Below are positions 17,341 to 24,647 of a stretch of DNA of 33,008 nt, one piece after another; the first letter of the stretch is position 1, and each line of letters starts with the position of its first letter. The stretch comes from Anoxynatronum buryatiense (GTDB lineage Bacteria; Bacillota; Clostridia; Peptostreptococcales; Tindalliaceae): the NCBI RefSeq assembly GCF_900182905.1, contig NZ_FXUF01000024.1, forward strand, positions 1-33,008, written 5' to 3'. The notes under the pieces were generated by a model, which did not search any database, was not told the origin of the DNA, and saw only the letters and a list, made by a program, of their open reading frames with translations. The position numbers and the translations under genes are program-made.

Positions 17341-17618
17341 TGGTCAAATTGTGAAAGCTCACAGGCATGATACCCCTGCTGGACAGGCCTATTTGCCCAA
17401 AACCTATCATCTTCAGAAGTAATCAATGGGATGACACCCATGCGGCAGGAGTATCTGCCTGTGATGCTTTCGAGGTGGTGACAAATGGTCATGGGGATGG
17501 CAGGCAATCATTGGTGATGACAGGTGGCGGTTGATCACAAATTGATTCACCCCTAACTGCCTGCCCCTCTTTCAAAGGGTATAAGCAACTGAGTCTGGCA
17601 GCGTTTTTCAGCTAAGGT
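17341..17618. other. Intergenic region between binding-protein and ATPase genes
   Basis: About 280 bp without a supported gene. On the minus strand, just after the binding-protein stop, there is a weak CCCTTTGAAAGAGGG hairpin and then GGCAG...CTGCC. Such stems often lower expression of the transporter genes relative to the abundant binding protein. A 68-codon frame here has no ribosome binding site and no known family. Confidence 0.4.
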
Positions 17619-18680
17619 TTACTCCAGCGGGTACAGCAGCTTGTGATTTTCCGGCTGAGTCATGTTCTCCTGGGTGACAATGGTGGCATCGATAATGATG
17701 TCTTTTTCAACGGCTCGGCCTTCAATGGCATCGATGGCATACATCACGCCATTATAGCCCATGCCGAAGGGATCTTGGACCACAAGCCCGGTTAAGATAC
17801 CGTTGCGCAGGGCTTCAATCTGGTCTTCGTTGGTGTCAAAGGCATAGGAAACGATTTCGTTATATTTGCCGGATTCCTCCAGTGCTGCGGCGATTCCGAC
17901 GCCCATGTGGTTGTTGTCACCAAAAATACCGATCAGGTCTGGGTTGGCCGCAATGGTGCTTTCGGCAATACTCAGGGCCCGTGTGATATCGTTGTCGCCG
18001 TACTGGGTTTCAAGCACCACAATATCGGGCACCAGCTCAGTTATTTTTTCAATGAAACCTTCTGTTCTGGCGGTGTTGACCATAGTGCCCGCCACTGAAC
18101 TGATGACGATTACCTTTTTGCCTGAAGGTTCAATCCCTTTAGCTGTCCAGTCGCTGACCATGGCCTCTGCTGCCGTACTGGCAGCCAACCGATGGTCAGT
18201 GGCCAAAAATGAAGTGTATTGATCAGTATTCAGCTTGTTGTCGATGGTAATCACAGGAATGCCGCTGGCCATGGCCTCTTCAACAGCCGGTACAGTGGCG
18301 TCGGAGCTGGTGGAAGAAATCACCACTGCATCTGGCCGGGTGGCGATGACATTTTCCAGAATGGATACTTGCCGGTCAATGTCAATTTCTGACGGTGGTC
18401 CATCGGTGGTGACCACCACGCGTCCATTACTGTCGGCTTCTGCCGCCTTTGCGCCTGCCAGCAGAGTCTGCCAATAGTCGGAATCGGTGGCCTTCACGAT
18501 CACACCAATACGGTATGGTTCGTCGGATGCTGCCGCACCGTCATCGTTACCAGCTGGAGCCGGAGTTTCAGCCGGCGCTTCAGGTTGCCCCGAATCTGCG
18601 GGAGCCGGCGAACCGCACCCTGCCAACAAAATGCCTACCAGTGTGAACACCAACAGTACTGCAAAAAGCCTTCTTCTCAT
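17619..18680 (-). CDS. Sugar ABC transporter substrate-binding lipoprotein (ribose/galactose type)
   Basis: 353 residues starting MRRRLFAVLLVFTLVGILLAGC; the lipobox LAGC gives a lipidated Cys22 after signal peptidase II. A Pro/Ala/Gly-rich tether follows to about residue 52, then a Peripla_BP_4 fold beginning YRIGVIVKATDSDYWQTLLAG. Motifs such as ILENVIATRPDAVVISSTSSDA, GIPVITIDNKL and GVMYAIDAIEG fit the RbsB/XylF group. It binds a sugar at the outer face of the membrane and delivers it to the permease. It is the first structural gene of the operon, behind the LacI operator at 18869. The ligand is unknown; a pentose is likely. Confidence 0.94.
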   Translation of the reverse strand: MRRRLFAVLLVFTLVGILLAGCGSPAPADSGQPEAPAETPAPAGNDDGAAASDEPYRIGVIVKATDSDYWQTLLAGAKAAEADSNGRVVVTTDGPPSEIDIDRQVSILENVIATRPDAVVISSTSSDATVPAVEEAMASGIPVITIDNKLNTDQYTSFLATDHRLAASTAAEAMVSDWTAKGIEPSGKKVIVISSVAGTMVNTARTEGFIEKITELVPDIVVLETQYGDNDITRALSIAESTIAANPDLIGIFGDNNHMGVGIAAALEESGKYNEIVSYAFDTNEDQIEALRNGILTGLVVQDPFGMGYNGVMYAIDAIEGRAVEKDIIIDATIVTQENMTQPENHKLLYPLE

Positions 18681-18868
18681 GATCCTTCTCCTCCTTTGTT
18701 TCTGTGGTTTATGTGTTTACTATGGCTCTCAGCACCGGCAACTTGCCAAAATGCTGAGGTGCTGCCTTGCAAGCTGACACTTTCATAAATGAAACCGGGC
18801 TCACCCTTATAAATACAGGATTCTATTGTTAAAATATAAACATTTTGGCCATATTGTGATATAAAATA

Positions 18869-18893
18869 TGAAACCGCTCCCACATTTTCTATA
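18869..18893 (-). promoter_or_regulatory. LacI-type operator with overlapping promoter -10 box for the sugar operon
   Basis: TGAAACCGCTCCCA (18869-18882; minus strand TGGGAGCGGTTTCA) fits the LacI/CcpA operator pattern with a central CG. A minus-strand TATAGA (18888-18893) lies just upstream, so the operator would cover the start site. No good -35 was found, so this promoter is tentative. The operator resembles the one at the lacI promoter (20188). About 190 bp of leader would precede the binding-protein gene. A cre site is an alternative reading. Confidence 0.55.
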
Positions 18894-19144
18894 AAAAAAA
18901 CTGTCGCTTGCATGCTCCAGACGCTTATCGAATCGTCATCATCACGTATCGTCATCATCACGTAATGGTTGCTCTCTTTTCCATCTGCGGCAGCTGTCCA
19001 GTCAGCCAGTTTACTGCTACACCCTGCCAACGTTTTCCTTTCAGTGCCATGCCCCAGCCATATCCCGCCCCAGCTCCAGGGAAACCTCCTGCCTGGTGGT
19101 TCCATTCAAGCTCATCACCTGGTGGTTTCAGCCTTCAGCGGCAC
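18894..19144. other. Intergenic DNA between the LacI gene and the operon promoter, with a 16-bp tandem duplication
   Basis: ATCGTCATCATCACGT is directly repeated at 18932-18947 and 18948-18963. I see no gene in the remaining ~180 bp and no clear terminator for the LacI gene, so some read-through into the operon is possible. Confidence 0.6.
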
Positions 19145-20170
19145 TTATGACCGAACTTTCCTTTCAGAGCCCTTCAGATACACGCTAAAGGGCATGACAC
19201 TTTCCAACCGTTGCTTATTGGGATGCTGGTATCGCTCCAGCAGCATTCGTATGGCCACCCGGCCCATTTCCACAGAGTCACGGGCCACGCAGCTGAAATT
19301 ATAGCCCAAAATATCCAGCACCTCATTACTGTCGATGCCAACGGCGGCAATATCCTTTCCCAGCACCAGCTGGTATTCATTCAGCCCTTTCATAAAGCCC
19401 AGAGTGGTCAGGTTATTGCAGGTGAGCACCGCGTCGGGAATGTCTTTTTTTTCGATGAACTGGCGGGTCAGCTGATAGGCTTTCTCCACACTGAAGTTCC
19501 CCTCATAAATATACCGTTTCAACGGCTCTCTGTTGTGGTCTTTCATGGCTTCCAGGTACCCTCTGAAACGGTCCTTCCCTATTTTCAGGTTCAGGTCGCC
19601 TGTGATGATTCCGATTTTTTCATGCCCCTCCTGAATCAATATTTCAGTGGCACAGTAAGCACTCTGATAATTTTCAAAAAAAACCCCGTCCCACTGGGAG
19701 TTTTTCACGCCCCTGTCGAGAATCACCGTGGGAATCTTGAGATCTCTTAATTTCTTTTTCAGTTTTCTCTCGGCGTCGCTGTCGTCGTGATCATTCACCG
19801 GTGTGATAATTAAGCCTCTAACCCCTTGCATGTTGATCATATCAAGGGCCCTGGCCTCTTTCACCGAATCGTTGTTGGTATCGGAAAAGATGAGGGTCAT
19901 GTCATTTTCATCCACCACCTCACCAATGCCTTTTAACACCTCTGCAAAAAAGGTGTTGTTTGCCTCTGGAATAATCACGCCAATAATGTTGCTTTCTTTT
20001 TTACTGAGATTCCTGGCGGTAGCCGAAGGATAATAGATTTTTTCTTTAATCACCTTTTCAACCTTTTCGCGGGTTTCCTTATGCACATAACCAGAGTTGT
20101 TAAGTACCCGGGAGACCGTTGATTTAGACACCTTGGCTTCTTTGGCAATATCGTTAATGGTTAGCCTCAT
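19145..20170 (-). CDS. LacI-family transcriptional repressor of the sugar operon
   Basis: 341 residues from the ATG at 20170, with GAGGGC upstream. The start was chosen because MRLTINDIAKEAKVSKSTVSRVLN is a canonical LacI helix-turn-helix with hinge region (YYPSATARNLSKKESNIIGVI) at residues 1-65. The rest is a periplasmic-binding-protein-like effector domain (IPEANNTFFAEVLKG, TVILDRGV, IGIITGD, AAVGIDSNEV). It most likely represses both its own promoter, whose start site lies over an operator, and the downstream ABC/kinase/aldolase operon, and is relieved by the imported sugar or its phosphate. It is encoded directly upstream of and co-directional with the operon it should control. Confidence 0.94.
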   Translation of the reverse strand: MRLTINDIAKEAKVSKSTVSRVLNNSGYVHKETREKVEKVIKEKIYYPSATARNLSKKESNIIGVIIPEANNTFFAEVLKGIGEVVDENDMTLIFSDTNNDSVKEARALDMINMQGVRGLIITPVNDHDDSDAERKLKKKLRDLKIPTVILDRGVKNSQWDGVFFENYQSAYCATEILIQEGHEKIGIITGDLNLKIGKDRFRGYLEAMKDHNREPLKRYIYEGNFSVEKAYQLTRQFIEKKDIPDAVLTCNNLTTLGFMKGLNEYQLVLGKDIAAVGIDSNEVLDILGYNFSCVARDSVEMGRVAIRMLLERYQHPNKQRLESVMPFSVYLKGSERKVRS

Positions 20171-20187
20171 TGAACCGCCCTCGCTTA

Positions 20188-20237
20188 TGGAACCGTTTTC
20201 ATACTGGCATTCTATAATGAGATTCAACTCTTGTCAA
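20188..20237 (-). promoter_or_regulatory. lacI promoter with overlapping operator
   Basis: On the minus strand TTGACA (20232-20237), a 17-bp spacer and TAGAAT (20209-20214) form a strong sigmaA promoter. The sequence TGGAACCGTTTTCA (20188-20201) follows the -10 by seven bases, covering the start site. It shares the AACCG core and outer TG/CA with the operator at 18869, which points to autorepression. Confidence 0.8.
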
Positions 20238-20404
20238 GCTTTACGGGGAAATTTTCTGTTTAATCACACAATGATGGCGCTGTTTTCCCAGTGATGTCAG
20301 CAATGCTTATCAACAACTTCCCGACCCACCGAAACCAAACCATAGTGAAGCAGCCCTCCAGTCGGCATTGTAGAAGGAACCAAAAGGATCGTCGGTTTTT
20401 TCCC

Positions 20405-20457
20405 TTGACGGAATGCAATATATATATTACAATCAAGATGGAACATATATATTGCAT
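20405..20457 (+). promoter_or_regulatory. Promoter with 13-bp inverted repeat operator for the XRE repressor gene
   Basis: TTGACG (20405-20410), a 17-bp spacer and TACAAT (20428-20433) form a good sigmaA promoter. ATGCAATATATAT (20413-20425) inside the spacer and ATATATATTGCAT (20445-20457) just past the start site are perfect inverted repeats. A dimeric repressor bound to both arms would block transcription, so the site probably serves autoregulation by the XRE protein encoded at 20501. Confidence 0.8.
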
Positions 20458-20460
20458 CCA

Positions 20461-20492
20461 TGGTGCAGAATTGAGATGGTGCAGAATTGAGG
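20461..20492 (+). repeat. 16-bp tandem duplication spanning the ribosome binding site region
   Basis: TGGTGCAGAATTGAGA (20461-20476) is followed by TGGTGCAGAATTGAGG. The second copy ends in the GAGG of the GAGGTG ribosome binding site of the XRE gene. The first copy carries GAGA, so the duplication partly repeats the translation signal. Confidence 0.8.
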
Positions 20493-20500
20493 TGTTTTGG

Positions 20501-20704
20501 ATGATTAAAAACAGTGTTCGGCAAAGCCGCATTGAAAAACAGCTCACTCAGGAGGAACTGGCTGAACGCACCGGTGTCACCAGGCAAACCATCGGGCTGA
20601 TTGAAAAAGAAAAGTACAATCCCACCATTGCCTTGGGACTGAAGTTATGCAAAGTGCTCAACAAATCACTTGATCAGTTATTCTGGCTGGAGGAGAACCA
20701 ATAG
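20501..20704 (+). CDS. Small XRE-family helix-turn-helix regulator (YozG-like)
   Basis: 67 residues from the ATG at 20501, with GAGGTG 6 nt upstream. Almost the whole protein is one HTH_3 domain: SVRQSRIEKQLTQEELAERT, GVTRQTIGLIEKEKYNPTIAL and LKLCKVLNKSLDQLFWLEE. This minimal form is common in Firmicutes paired with a downstream membrane protein of unknown function. The stop lies 11 bp before that partner here. Autoregulation is suggested by the inverted repeat over its promoter. The signal is unknown. Confidence 0.92.
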   Translation: MIKNSVRQSRIEKQLTQEELAERTGVTRQTIGLIEKEKYNPTIALGLKLCKVLNKSLDQLFWLEENQ

Positions 20705-20715
20705 GGAGGCGTCAC

Positions 20716-21150
20716 ATGATGAATGATGAGAGAGTTATGGCCGATGTAAAAGTGGCAAAAAGCGTGAGTTATATCATTTTTTGGTTTGGCATCTTTGCGG
20801 TACTACTGTATCGATGGTTTGTCCTCCATCAAACCCTAATGGATACCCTTGACTTCTTTTTAGTCTGGTTATCCGCATCGCTGGCGCAGTTTTTTATCCT
20901 GGCAGCCAAGGGAATTCCCATCACCTACCCCGTGACCCTGAAAAGAAAAGGACAACAGTTTTATGTCTTTTTAGTGCCGCTACTCACAGGGGTTTTAACC
21001 TCATTGCTGGTTTTTATCAGAGTAGGACTGGACCTGCGACGCATGTTGGGCGGTTTTGCAGGGAGCTTTCTTGCCACTCTGTTTTTGTTTGTTGCCTACT
21101 GGCTGATTGTTCAGGCATGGGAAAAGAAATATGTTGAGGGCAACGATTAG
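20716..21150 (+). CDS. Four-helix membrane protein of unknown function, partner of the XRE regulator
   Basis: 144 residues from the first of two adjacent ATGs, with AGGGAGG at good spacing. Four hydrophobic segments are visible: VSYIIFWFGIFAVLLYRWFV, TLDFFLVWLSASLAQFFILAA, FYVFLVPLLTGVLTSLLVFI and GGFAGSFLATLFLFVAYWLI. The N-terminal ~15 residues and the C-terminus are charged and probably cytoplasmic. It resembles the membrane proteins (DUF6773- or DUF3169-like) often found beside small XRE repressors; I cannot assign the family with certainty. The pair is a two-gene operon ended by the terminator at 21324. Confidence 0.85.
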   Translation: MMNDERVMADVKVAKSVSYIIFWFGIFAVLLYRWFVLHQTLMDTLDFFLVWLSASLAQFFILAAKGIPITYPVTLKRKGQQFYVFLVPLLTGVLTSLLVFIRVGLDLRRMLGGFAGSFLATLFLFVAYWLIVQAWEKKYVEGND

Positions 21151-21192
21151 GAAGAAAATTGGCAGTTGGCATGCAAAACGGAAAGGAGGGGG

Positions 21193-21333
21193 GTGCCATC
21201 GGAATTGCAGGTTTACCTGGGTTTCGATCACCAGCATACCCATTTTATTCAGATCGCAGCTATTGATCTCGGCGTCTCTCCGCACCCACTGGCCATTTTA
21301 GTCGTTTCAGCCTGCGGCGAGGCAACAAGTTAA
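21193..21333 (+). CDS. Possible small ORF of 46 codons
   Basis: A GTG at 21193 is placed closely after a strong AAAGGAGGGG sequence and opens a frame reading MPSELQVYLGFDHQHTHF and then IQIAAIDLGVSPHPLAILVV; it ends inside the left arm of the terminator. The spacing from the GGAGG to the GTG is short (about 3 nt), and I recognise no family. It may be a real small peptide, or the ribosome-binding site of a gene that has since been lost. Confidence 0.25.
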   Translation: MPSELQVYLGFDHQHTHFIQIAAIDLGVSPHPLAILVVSACGEATS

Positions 21334-21364
21334 AACCCCTGTTCCCCAGGGGTTTTAACTTGTT
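21324..21364 (+). terminator. Strong terminator, perfect 18-bp stem
   Basis: Positions 21324-21341 pair perfectly with 21347-21364 around a 5-nt loop (arm core TTAAAACCCCTG). The plus strand continues into a T-run (TTGTTTTT). It ends the XRE/membrane-protein operon and, by symmetry, probably also the aldehyde dehydrogenase operon arriving from the right. Confidence 0.9.
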
Positions 21365-21420
21365 TTTCATATCATCCAGTTCTTGTGCCCTTTCTTGCGC
21401 AGCAAGGGCCTTCATTTCTT

Positions 21421-22881
21421 TTACCCCCGCACCTTATCCAAATCAATCAGATAGGTTTTCAGATAGCTCATGTCATTAATGGTGAAGCGGCCGCCCAATC
21501 GGCCGTAACCGCTCATTTTACCACCACCTCCGCCGAAGGGTTCGTGGGCTTCCCAGAAGTCGGTGGAATCATTGATCACCACGTTGCCTGCTTCCAGCCT
21601 GTCGGCAAAGTAGAAGGCTTTTTTCATGCTGCTGGTGAACACCGCCATTTGCAGGCCGTACTTGGTGCCATTGGCGATGCGCAGGGCTTCGTCATCGTCT
21701 TTAAAGGTGATGATGGGAGCAATGGGACCGAAAGTTTCTTCCTGGTTCACCAGCATATCCACCGTCACCTGATCCAAAATGGTGGGACGATAGAAGAGCT
21801 GGCTGTTTTTTCCACCGAGGCGCTCGCCGCCATAAACCAGTGAGGCACCCTTTTCCAATGCATCTTTTACGTGAAGATCCATTTTTTTTGCTGTTGCTTC
21901 ATTGTTCATGGGTCCCATTTTCGCTTCATTAACGAAGGGGTCTTTGGGTTCGTAGGCCTTGGCGATTTCAATGAGGGCCGCCATAAACTCATCTTTGACT
22001 TTTTCATGCACCAAAACCCGTTCTGTGGCGCAGCATACCTGGCCGGCATTGTAGAAGGAGCCGAAGGCCGCCGCCTCTGCTGCCGCCTGAATGTGAGCGT
22101 CTTCCAGCACTATCTGGGGGCCGTTGCCACCCAGCTCCAGGAGCACTGGTTTCAGTTCTGCCGCCCGAATAATCTGCCGTCCGGTGACGGTTTCACCGGT
22201 GAAGCCGACGGCATTGGTGAGGGGATGACCCACCAGTTGCTGTCCGACGGTGTCGCCGGGCCCTGTGAGCACATTGAAAACACCCGGTGGGAAACCAGCT
22301 TTTTCAGCGCACGCAGCAATGTGCAGCACGCTGATGGGAGTGTAGCTGGCAGGCTTAATCACCATGGTGTTTCCCATGCCCAGGCCGGGGCCGATGTACT
22401 CTGACGGGATGACGGCAGGAAAATTCCAGGGGGTGACGATGGCATAAACCCCATGAGGCTTTCGAAAGGTGAGCATCCGCTTATTGGGGTCCCGGGAGGG
22501 GATGATGGGGGTTTCCACCCGCACAATGTCTTCTGCTGCCAGTTTGAAGTTCAGTGCGGTTTCCTCCACCTCTGGCAGGGCTTCTTCCAGATAGGGTTTG
22601 CCCTGTTCAAGAGAAAGATCTCTGGCGATCTCTTCTTTGTTGGCCAACACTTCTTCCGCCAGCTTGGCGCAGAGTTCAGCCCTGTCGTAGACGCTCATCT
22701 GGGCATAGATATCCTTGGCCCGGTGAGCCGCCTGCACTGCTTTCTCCACATCTGCCTCCCCTGCCAGAGCCACTTCGGCCACCACTTCTCCTGTGGCCGG
22801 ATTTGTCACTTCAAAGGTTTTTCCTGTTGATGCATCCACCCATTTTCCGTCAATATACAGCTGCCATTTTTTTGTTGCCAT
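21421..22881 (-). CDS. NAD(P)-dependent aldehyde dehydrogenase
   Basis: 486 residues, with AAAGGAGG before the ATG at 22881. It is a full ALDH superfamily enzyme: TPWNFP, the Rossmann loop GFTGETVTGR, general base E249 in LLELGGNGP, catalytic Cys283 in YNAGQVCCATERV, and ETFGPIAPI. It oxidises an aldehyde to the acid with NAD(P)+. It follows a lysine 6-dehydrogenase-like gene behind a sigma54 promoter, so an amino-acid-derived semialdehyde, possibly 2-aminoadipate semialdehyde, is a sensible but inferred substrate. Succinate-semialdehyde or betaine-aldehyde-type activity cannot be excluded from the motifs. Cytoplasmic. Confidence 0.94.
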   Translation of the reverse strand: MATKKWQLYIDGKWVDASTGKTFEVTNPATGEVVAEVALAGEADVEKAVQAAHRAKDIYAQMSVYDRAELCAKLAEEVLANKEEIARDLSLEQGKPYLEEALPEVEETALNFKLAAEDIVRVETPIIPSRDPNKRMLTFRKPHGVYAIVTPWNFPAVIPSEYIGPGLGMGNTMVIKPASYTPISVLHIAACAEKAGFPPGVFNVLTGPGDTVGQQLVGHPLTNAVGFTGETVTGRQIIRAAELKPVLLELGGNGPQIVLEDAHIQAAAEAAAFGSFYNAGQVCCATERVLVHEKVKDEFMAALIEIAKAYEPKDPFVNEAKMGPMNNEATAKKMDLHVKDALEKGASLVYGGERLGGKNSQLFYRPTILDQVTVDMLVNQEETFGPIAPIITFKDDDEALRIANGTKYGLQMAVFTSSMKKAFYFADRLEAGNVVINDSTDFWEAHEPFGGGGGKMSGYGRLGGRFTINDMSYLKTYLIDLDKVRG

Positions 22882-23009
22882 GCTTGACGCCTCCTTTCAT
22901 CCGTTAACTTGCTTCCGTTTTTGACAGGCTTCACTCTTTCGAGCTGTCTGTGCGCCTTGCTTGCGCTGCCTGCAGGCGTCACATCACTATGTTTTTCGCC
23001 ATCTGTCGC

Positions 23010-24230
23010 TTAATCGGTGCGTACCTGCCGCTGTGCTTCTACTGGCGTAAAGGTGTCAATGCCAACTGGTGTCTGGCAGGAAACGGTGACGTACATATCT
23101 CGCTTCGCCAGCTCTATAAAGTACTGCTCTGGGTCAACGCCCATTTCTGCCGCATAGGCTCCCCGCCGGGTAATGGCTCCCTTGACTATCATCTGTGCCA
23201 CAATGGAGGGGGGCACGCCTGTGTTCAGTTCAGTGGATGAGCATTCATACCGCTGGTTTTCTCTGGCAATGGAATCGATGGTGTAGTGGGTTTCCACCCC
23301 ATTCTTCCTGCCCAGCACCTCAGCCCGAAGGATGTCACAATCCTGCACCTTCGCGTCCGGGTCTTCGGGAAGCCTTCGAATCATGGCTTCAAGCACGTCA
23401 AGGGGTGCCACGCTGGTTCCGTTGGATAGTTGGATTTCTTCGGTGCTGCTGAATCCCAGATCTGCCAAAAATCGTACTTTTTCATGAAAATCCGGGGGCA
23501 GGGCCAGCTTAAACACAACGTTTTTCAGTCCTTTTTCTTTCCAGGCCACGGGGAAGGTGGCTGGTTCAGAGTGAAGGGTGTAGTGGGCTTGAATAGGGCC
23601 CAGTGGTTCGGGGAAGTCAATGGTTTCCAGCCCTGACCGGGGAGGAACGGCAACAAACTCGCCATTGAGATATGCCACCGGTTCCACGGTGAACTCCTCC
23701 ATAATGGTGCGCATGGAATAAGGCACACTGAAAATCGCACTGGTTTTTGTCCAGTCACCGCACCCATTGAGTACTCGAATGGTTTCCACGGTATCCAGCC
23801 GATCCACCCCATATCGGGCCAGCAGGTTAATAGTTCCCGGCGTACCTCCCATGCTGAGAACCGCCGTCAGTCCGGATTTTTGAAAGGCCTCGTCCATAGC
23901 CATCTGCTTTCTGGTTACGTGAAACAGACCTCCCAGATCGGTGTAATGCACCCCTGCTTCCAGGCAGGCTTCCATCACACTCAGGTTCACCTGGTAGGTG
24001 CAGCCGTTGATGACACAATCGGCCCCTGTGATAAGCTGCACCAGAGCTGGCTTGTCAAAGGCATCTGCATAAACGCCGCGGCACTTTTCACCACTTTCAA
24101 AGGCCACCTGACGGGCCTTGGCTTCGTTTAGATCGGCAACGATCACTTCTGTCACGTCTTGGCTGCGGGCCAGATCTTTCACAGTAACGCGACTCATTTG
24201 GCCGGCACCTCCCAAAACAATGATTTTCAT
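23010..24230 (-). CDS. Saccharopine dehydrogenase-family oxidoreductase (lysine 6-dehydrogenase-like)
   Basis: 406 residues; AAAGGAGG precedes the ATG at 24230. The N-terminus MKIIVLGGAGQMSRVTVKDL has the GxGxxG-type dinucleotide fold, followed by VIVADLNEAKA, CVINGCTYQVNLSVMEACLE and GVHYTDLGGL, and by SMGGTPGTINLLARYGV. The C-terminal part (ITRRGAYAAEMGVDPEQYF) ends like Geobacillus-type L-lysine 6-dehydrogenases as I recall them. Such enzymes oxidatively deaminate lysine at C6 using NAD. Other substrates in the saccharopine-dehydrogenase family are possible. It is the first gene behind the sigma54 promoter and precedes an aldehyde dehydrogenase by 128 bp, which together would convert an amino acid to a dicarboxylic product. 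Confidence 0.8.
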   Translation of the reverse strand: MKIIVLGGAGQMSRVTVKDLARSQDVTEVIVADLNEAKARQVAFESGEKCRGVYADAFDKPALVQLITGADCVINGCTYQVNLSVMEACLEAGVHYTDLGGLFHVTRKQMAMDEAFQKSGLTAVLSMGGTPGTINLLARYGVDRLDTVETIRVLNGCGDWTKTSAIFSVPYSMRTIMEEFTVEPVAYLNGEFVAVPPRSGLETIDFPEPLGPIQAHYTLHSEPATFPVAWKEKGLKNVVFKLALPPDFHEKVRFLADLGFSSTEEIQLSNGTSVAPLDVLEAMIRRLPEDPDAKVQDCDILRAEVLGRKNGVETHYTIDSIARENQRYECSSTELNTGVPPSIVAQMIVKGAITRRGAYAAEMGVDPEQYFIELAKRDMYVTVSCQTPVGIDTFTPVEAQRQVRTD

Positions 24231-24324
24231 ACGTTCGCCTCCTTTCTGCTATTTTAGACTTGATGAAGATGGGTGTTGTGAACAGTGTGAGTGGCAGGTG
24301 TCTTGCATCTCTTCCTATATATTC

Positions 24325-24340
24325 AGCAATTATCATGCCA
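24325..24340 (-). promoter_or_regulatory. Sigma54 promoter of the dehydrogenase operon
   Basis: The minus strand reads TGGCATGATAATTGCT, matching TGGCACG-N4-TTGCW with a single difference (C to T at the sixth base). GG and GC are 10 bp apart as sigma54 requires. It lies about 95 bp before the ATG of the lysine-dehydrogenase-like gene and downstream of two palindromic enhancer candidates. Confidence 0.85.
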
Positions 24341-24458
24341 AAAATCATGTGTGCATGAAAATAATTCTCAAATGCATCGAAAATGCTGAAAATGCAACGA
24401 TTAGCGTGGTAAAAGGACACGCAACTATTGCTGTATCGCTCCCACCGTCTGTCGTACC

Positions 24459-24474
24459 GGTGCAGTATTGCACC
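24459..24474 (-). promoter_or_regulatory. Enhancer (UAS) palindrome 1 for the sigma54 activator
   Basis: GGTGCAGTATTGCACC has perfect 6-bp arms, GGTGCA-N4-TGCACC. It lies about 120 bp upstream of the sigma54 promoter. The same palindrome occurs again at 24550. Recognition by the Fis-type helix-turn-helix of the adjacent activator is inferred. Confidence 0.75.
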
Positions 24475-24549
24475 ATTTTTTTTCAGGAGAATCTCATCAA
24501 ACCCTCTGCCTACCTGCTCAAATCCTCATTGTTTACCAAAAACCCAACT

Positions 24550-24565
24550 GGTGCACACATGCACC
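24550..24565 (-). promoter_or_regulatory. Enhancer (UAS) palindrome 2 for the sigma54 activator
   Basis: GGTGCACACATGCACC repeats the same 6-bp arms and 4-bp spacing as the site at 24459, 91 bp away. A further half-site TGCACC is at 24580-24585. The sites lie 83-98 bp beyond the end of the activator gene. Confidence 0.75.
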
Positions 24566-24647
24566 GACCGGGGCTTTTTTGCACCGAAAAGCGATTACCG
24601 AAGCTTTCTTTTCCCGCTTCACACCCCATTGCGAAAAATGACGTTAT

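Noticed and set aside
17301-17507. A 68-codon minus-strand frame between the binding-protein and ATPase genes.
   Set aside because: No ribosome binding site or family signal, and it overlaps the upstream extension of the ATPase frame.
24425-24440. Another sigma54-like box near 24390-24410 and an overlap of the palindrome TGGTGCAATACTGCA with a -24/-12 box.
   Set aside because: The GG and GC pairs are not 10 bp apart in either case, while the site at 24325 has correct spacing and near-consensus bases.
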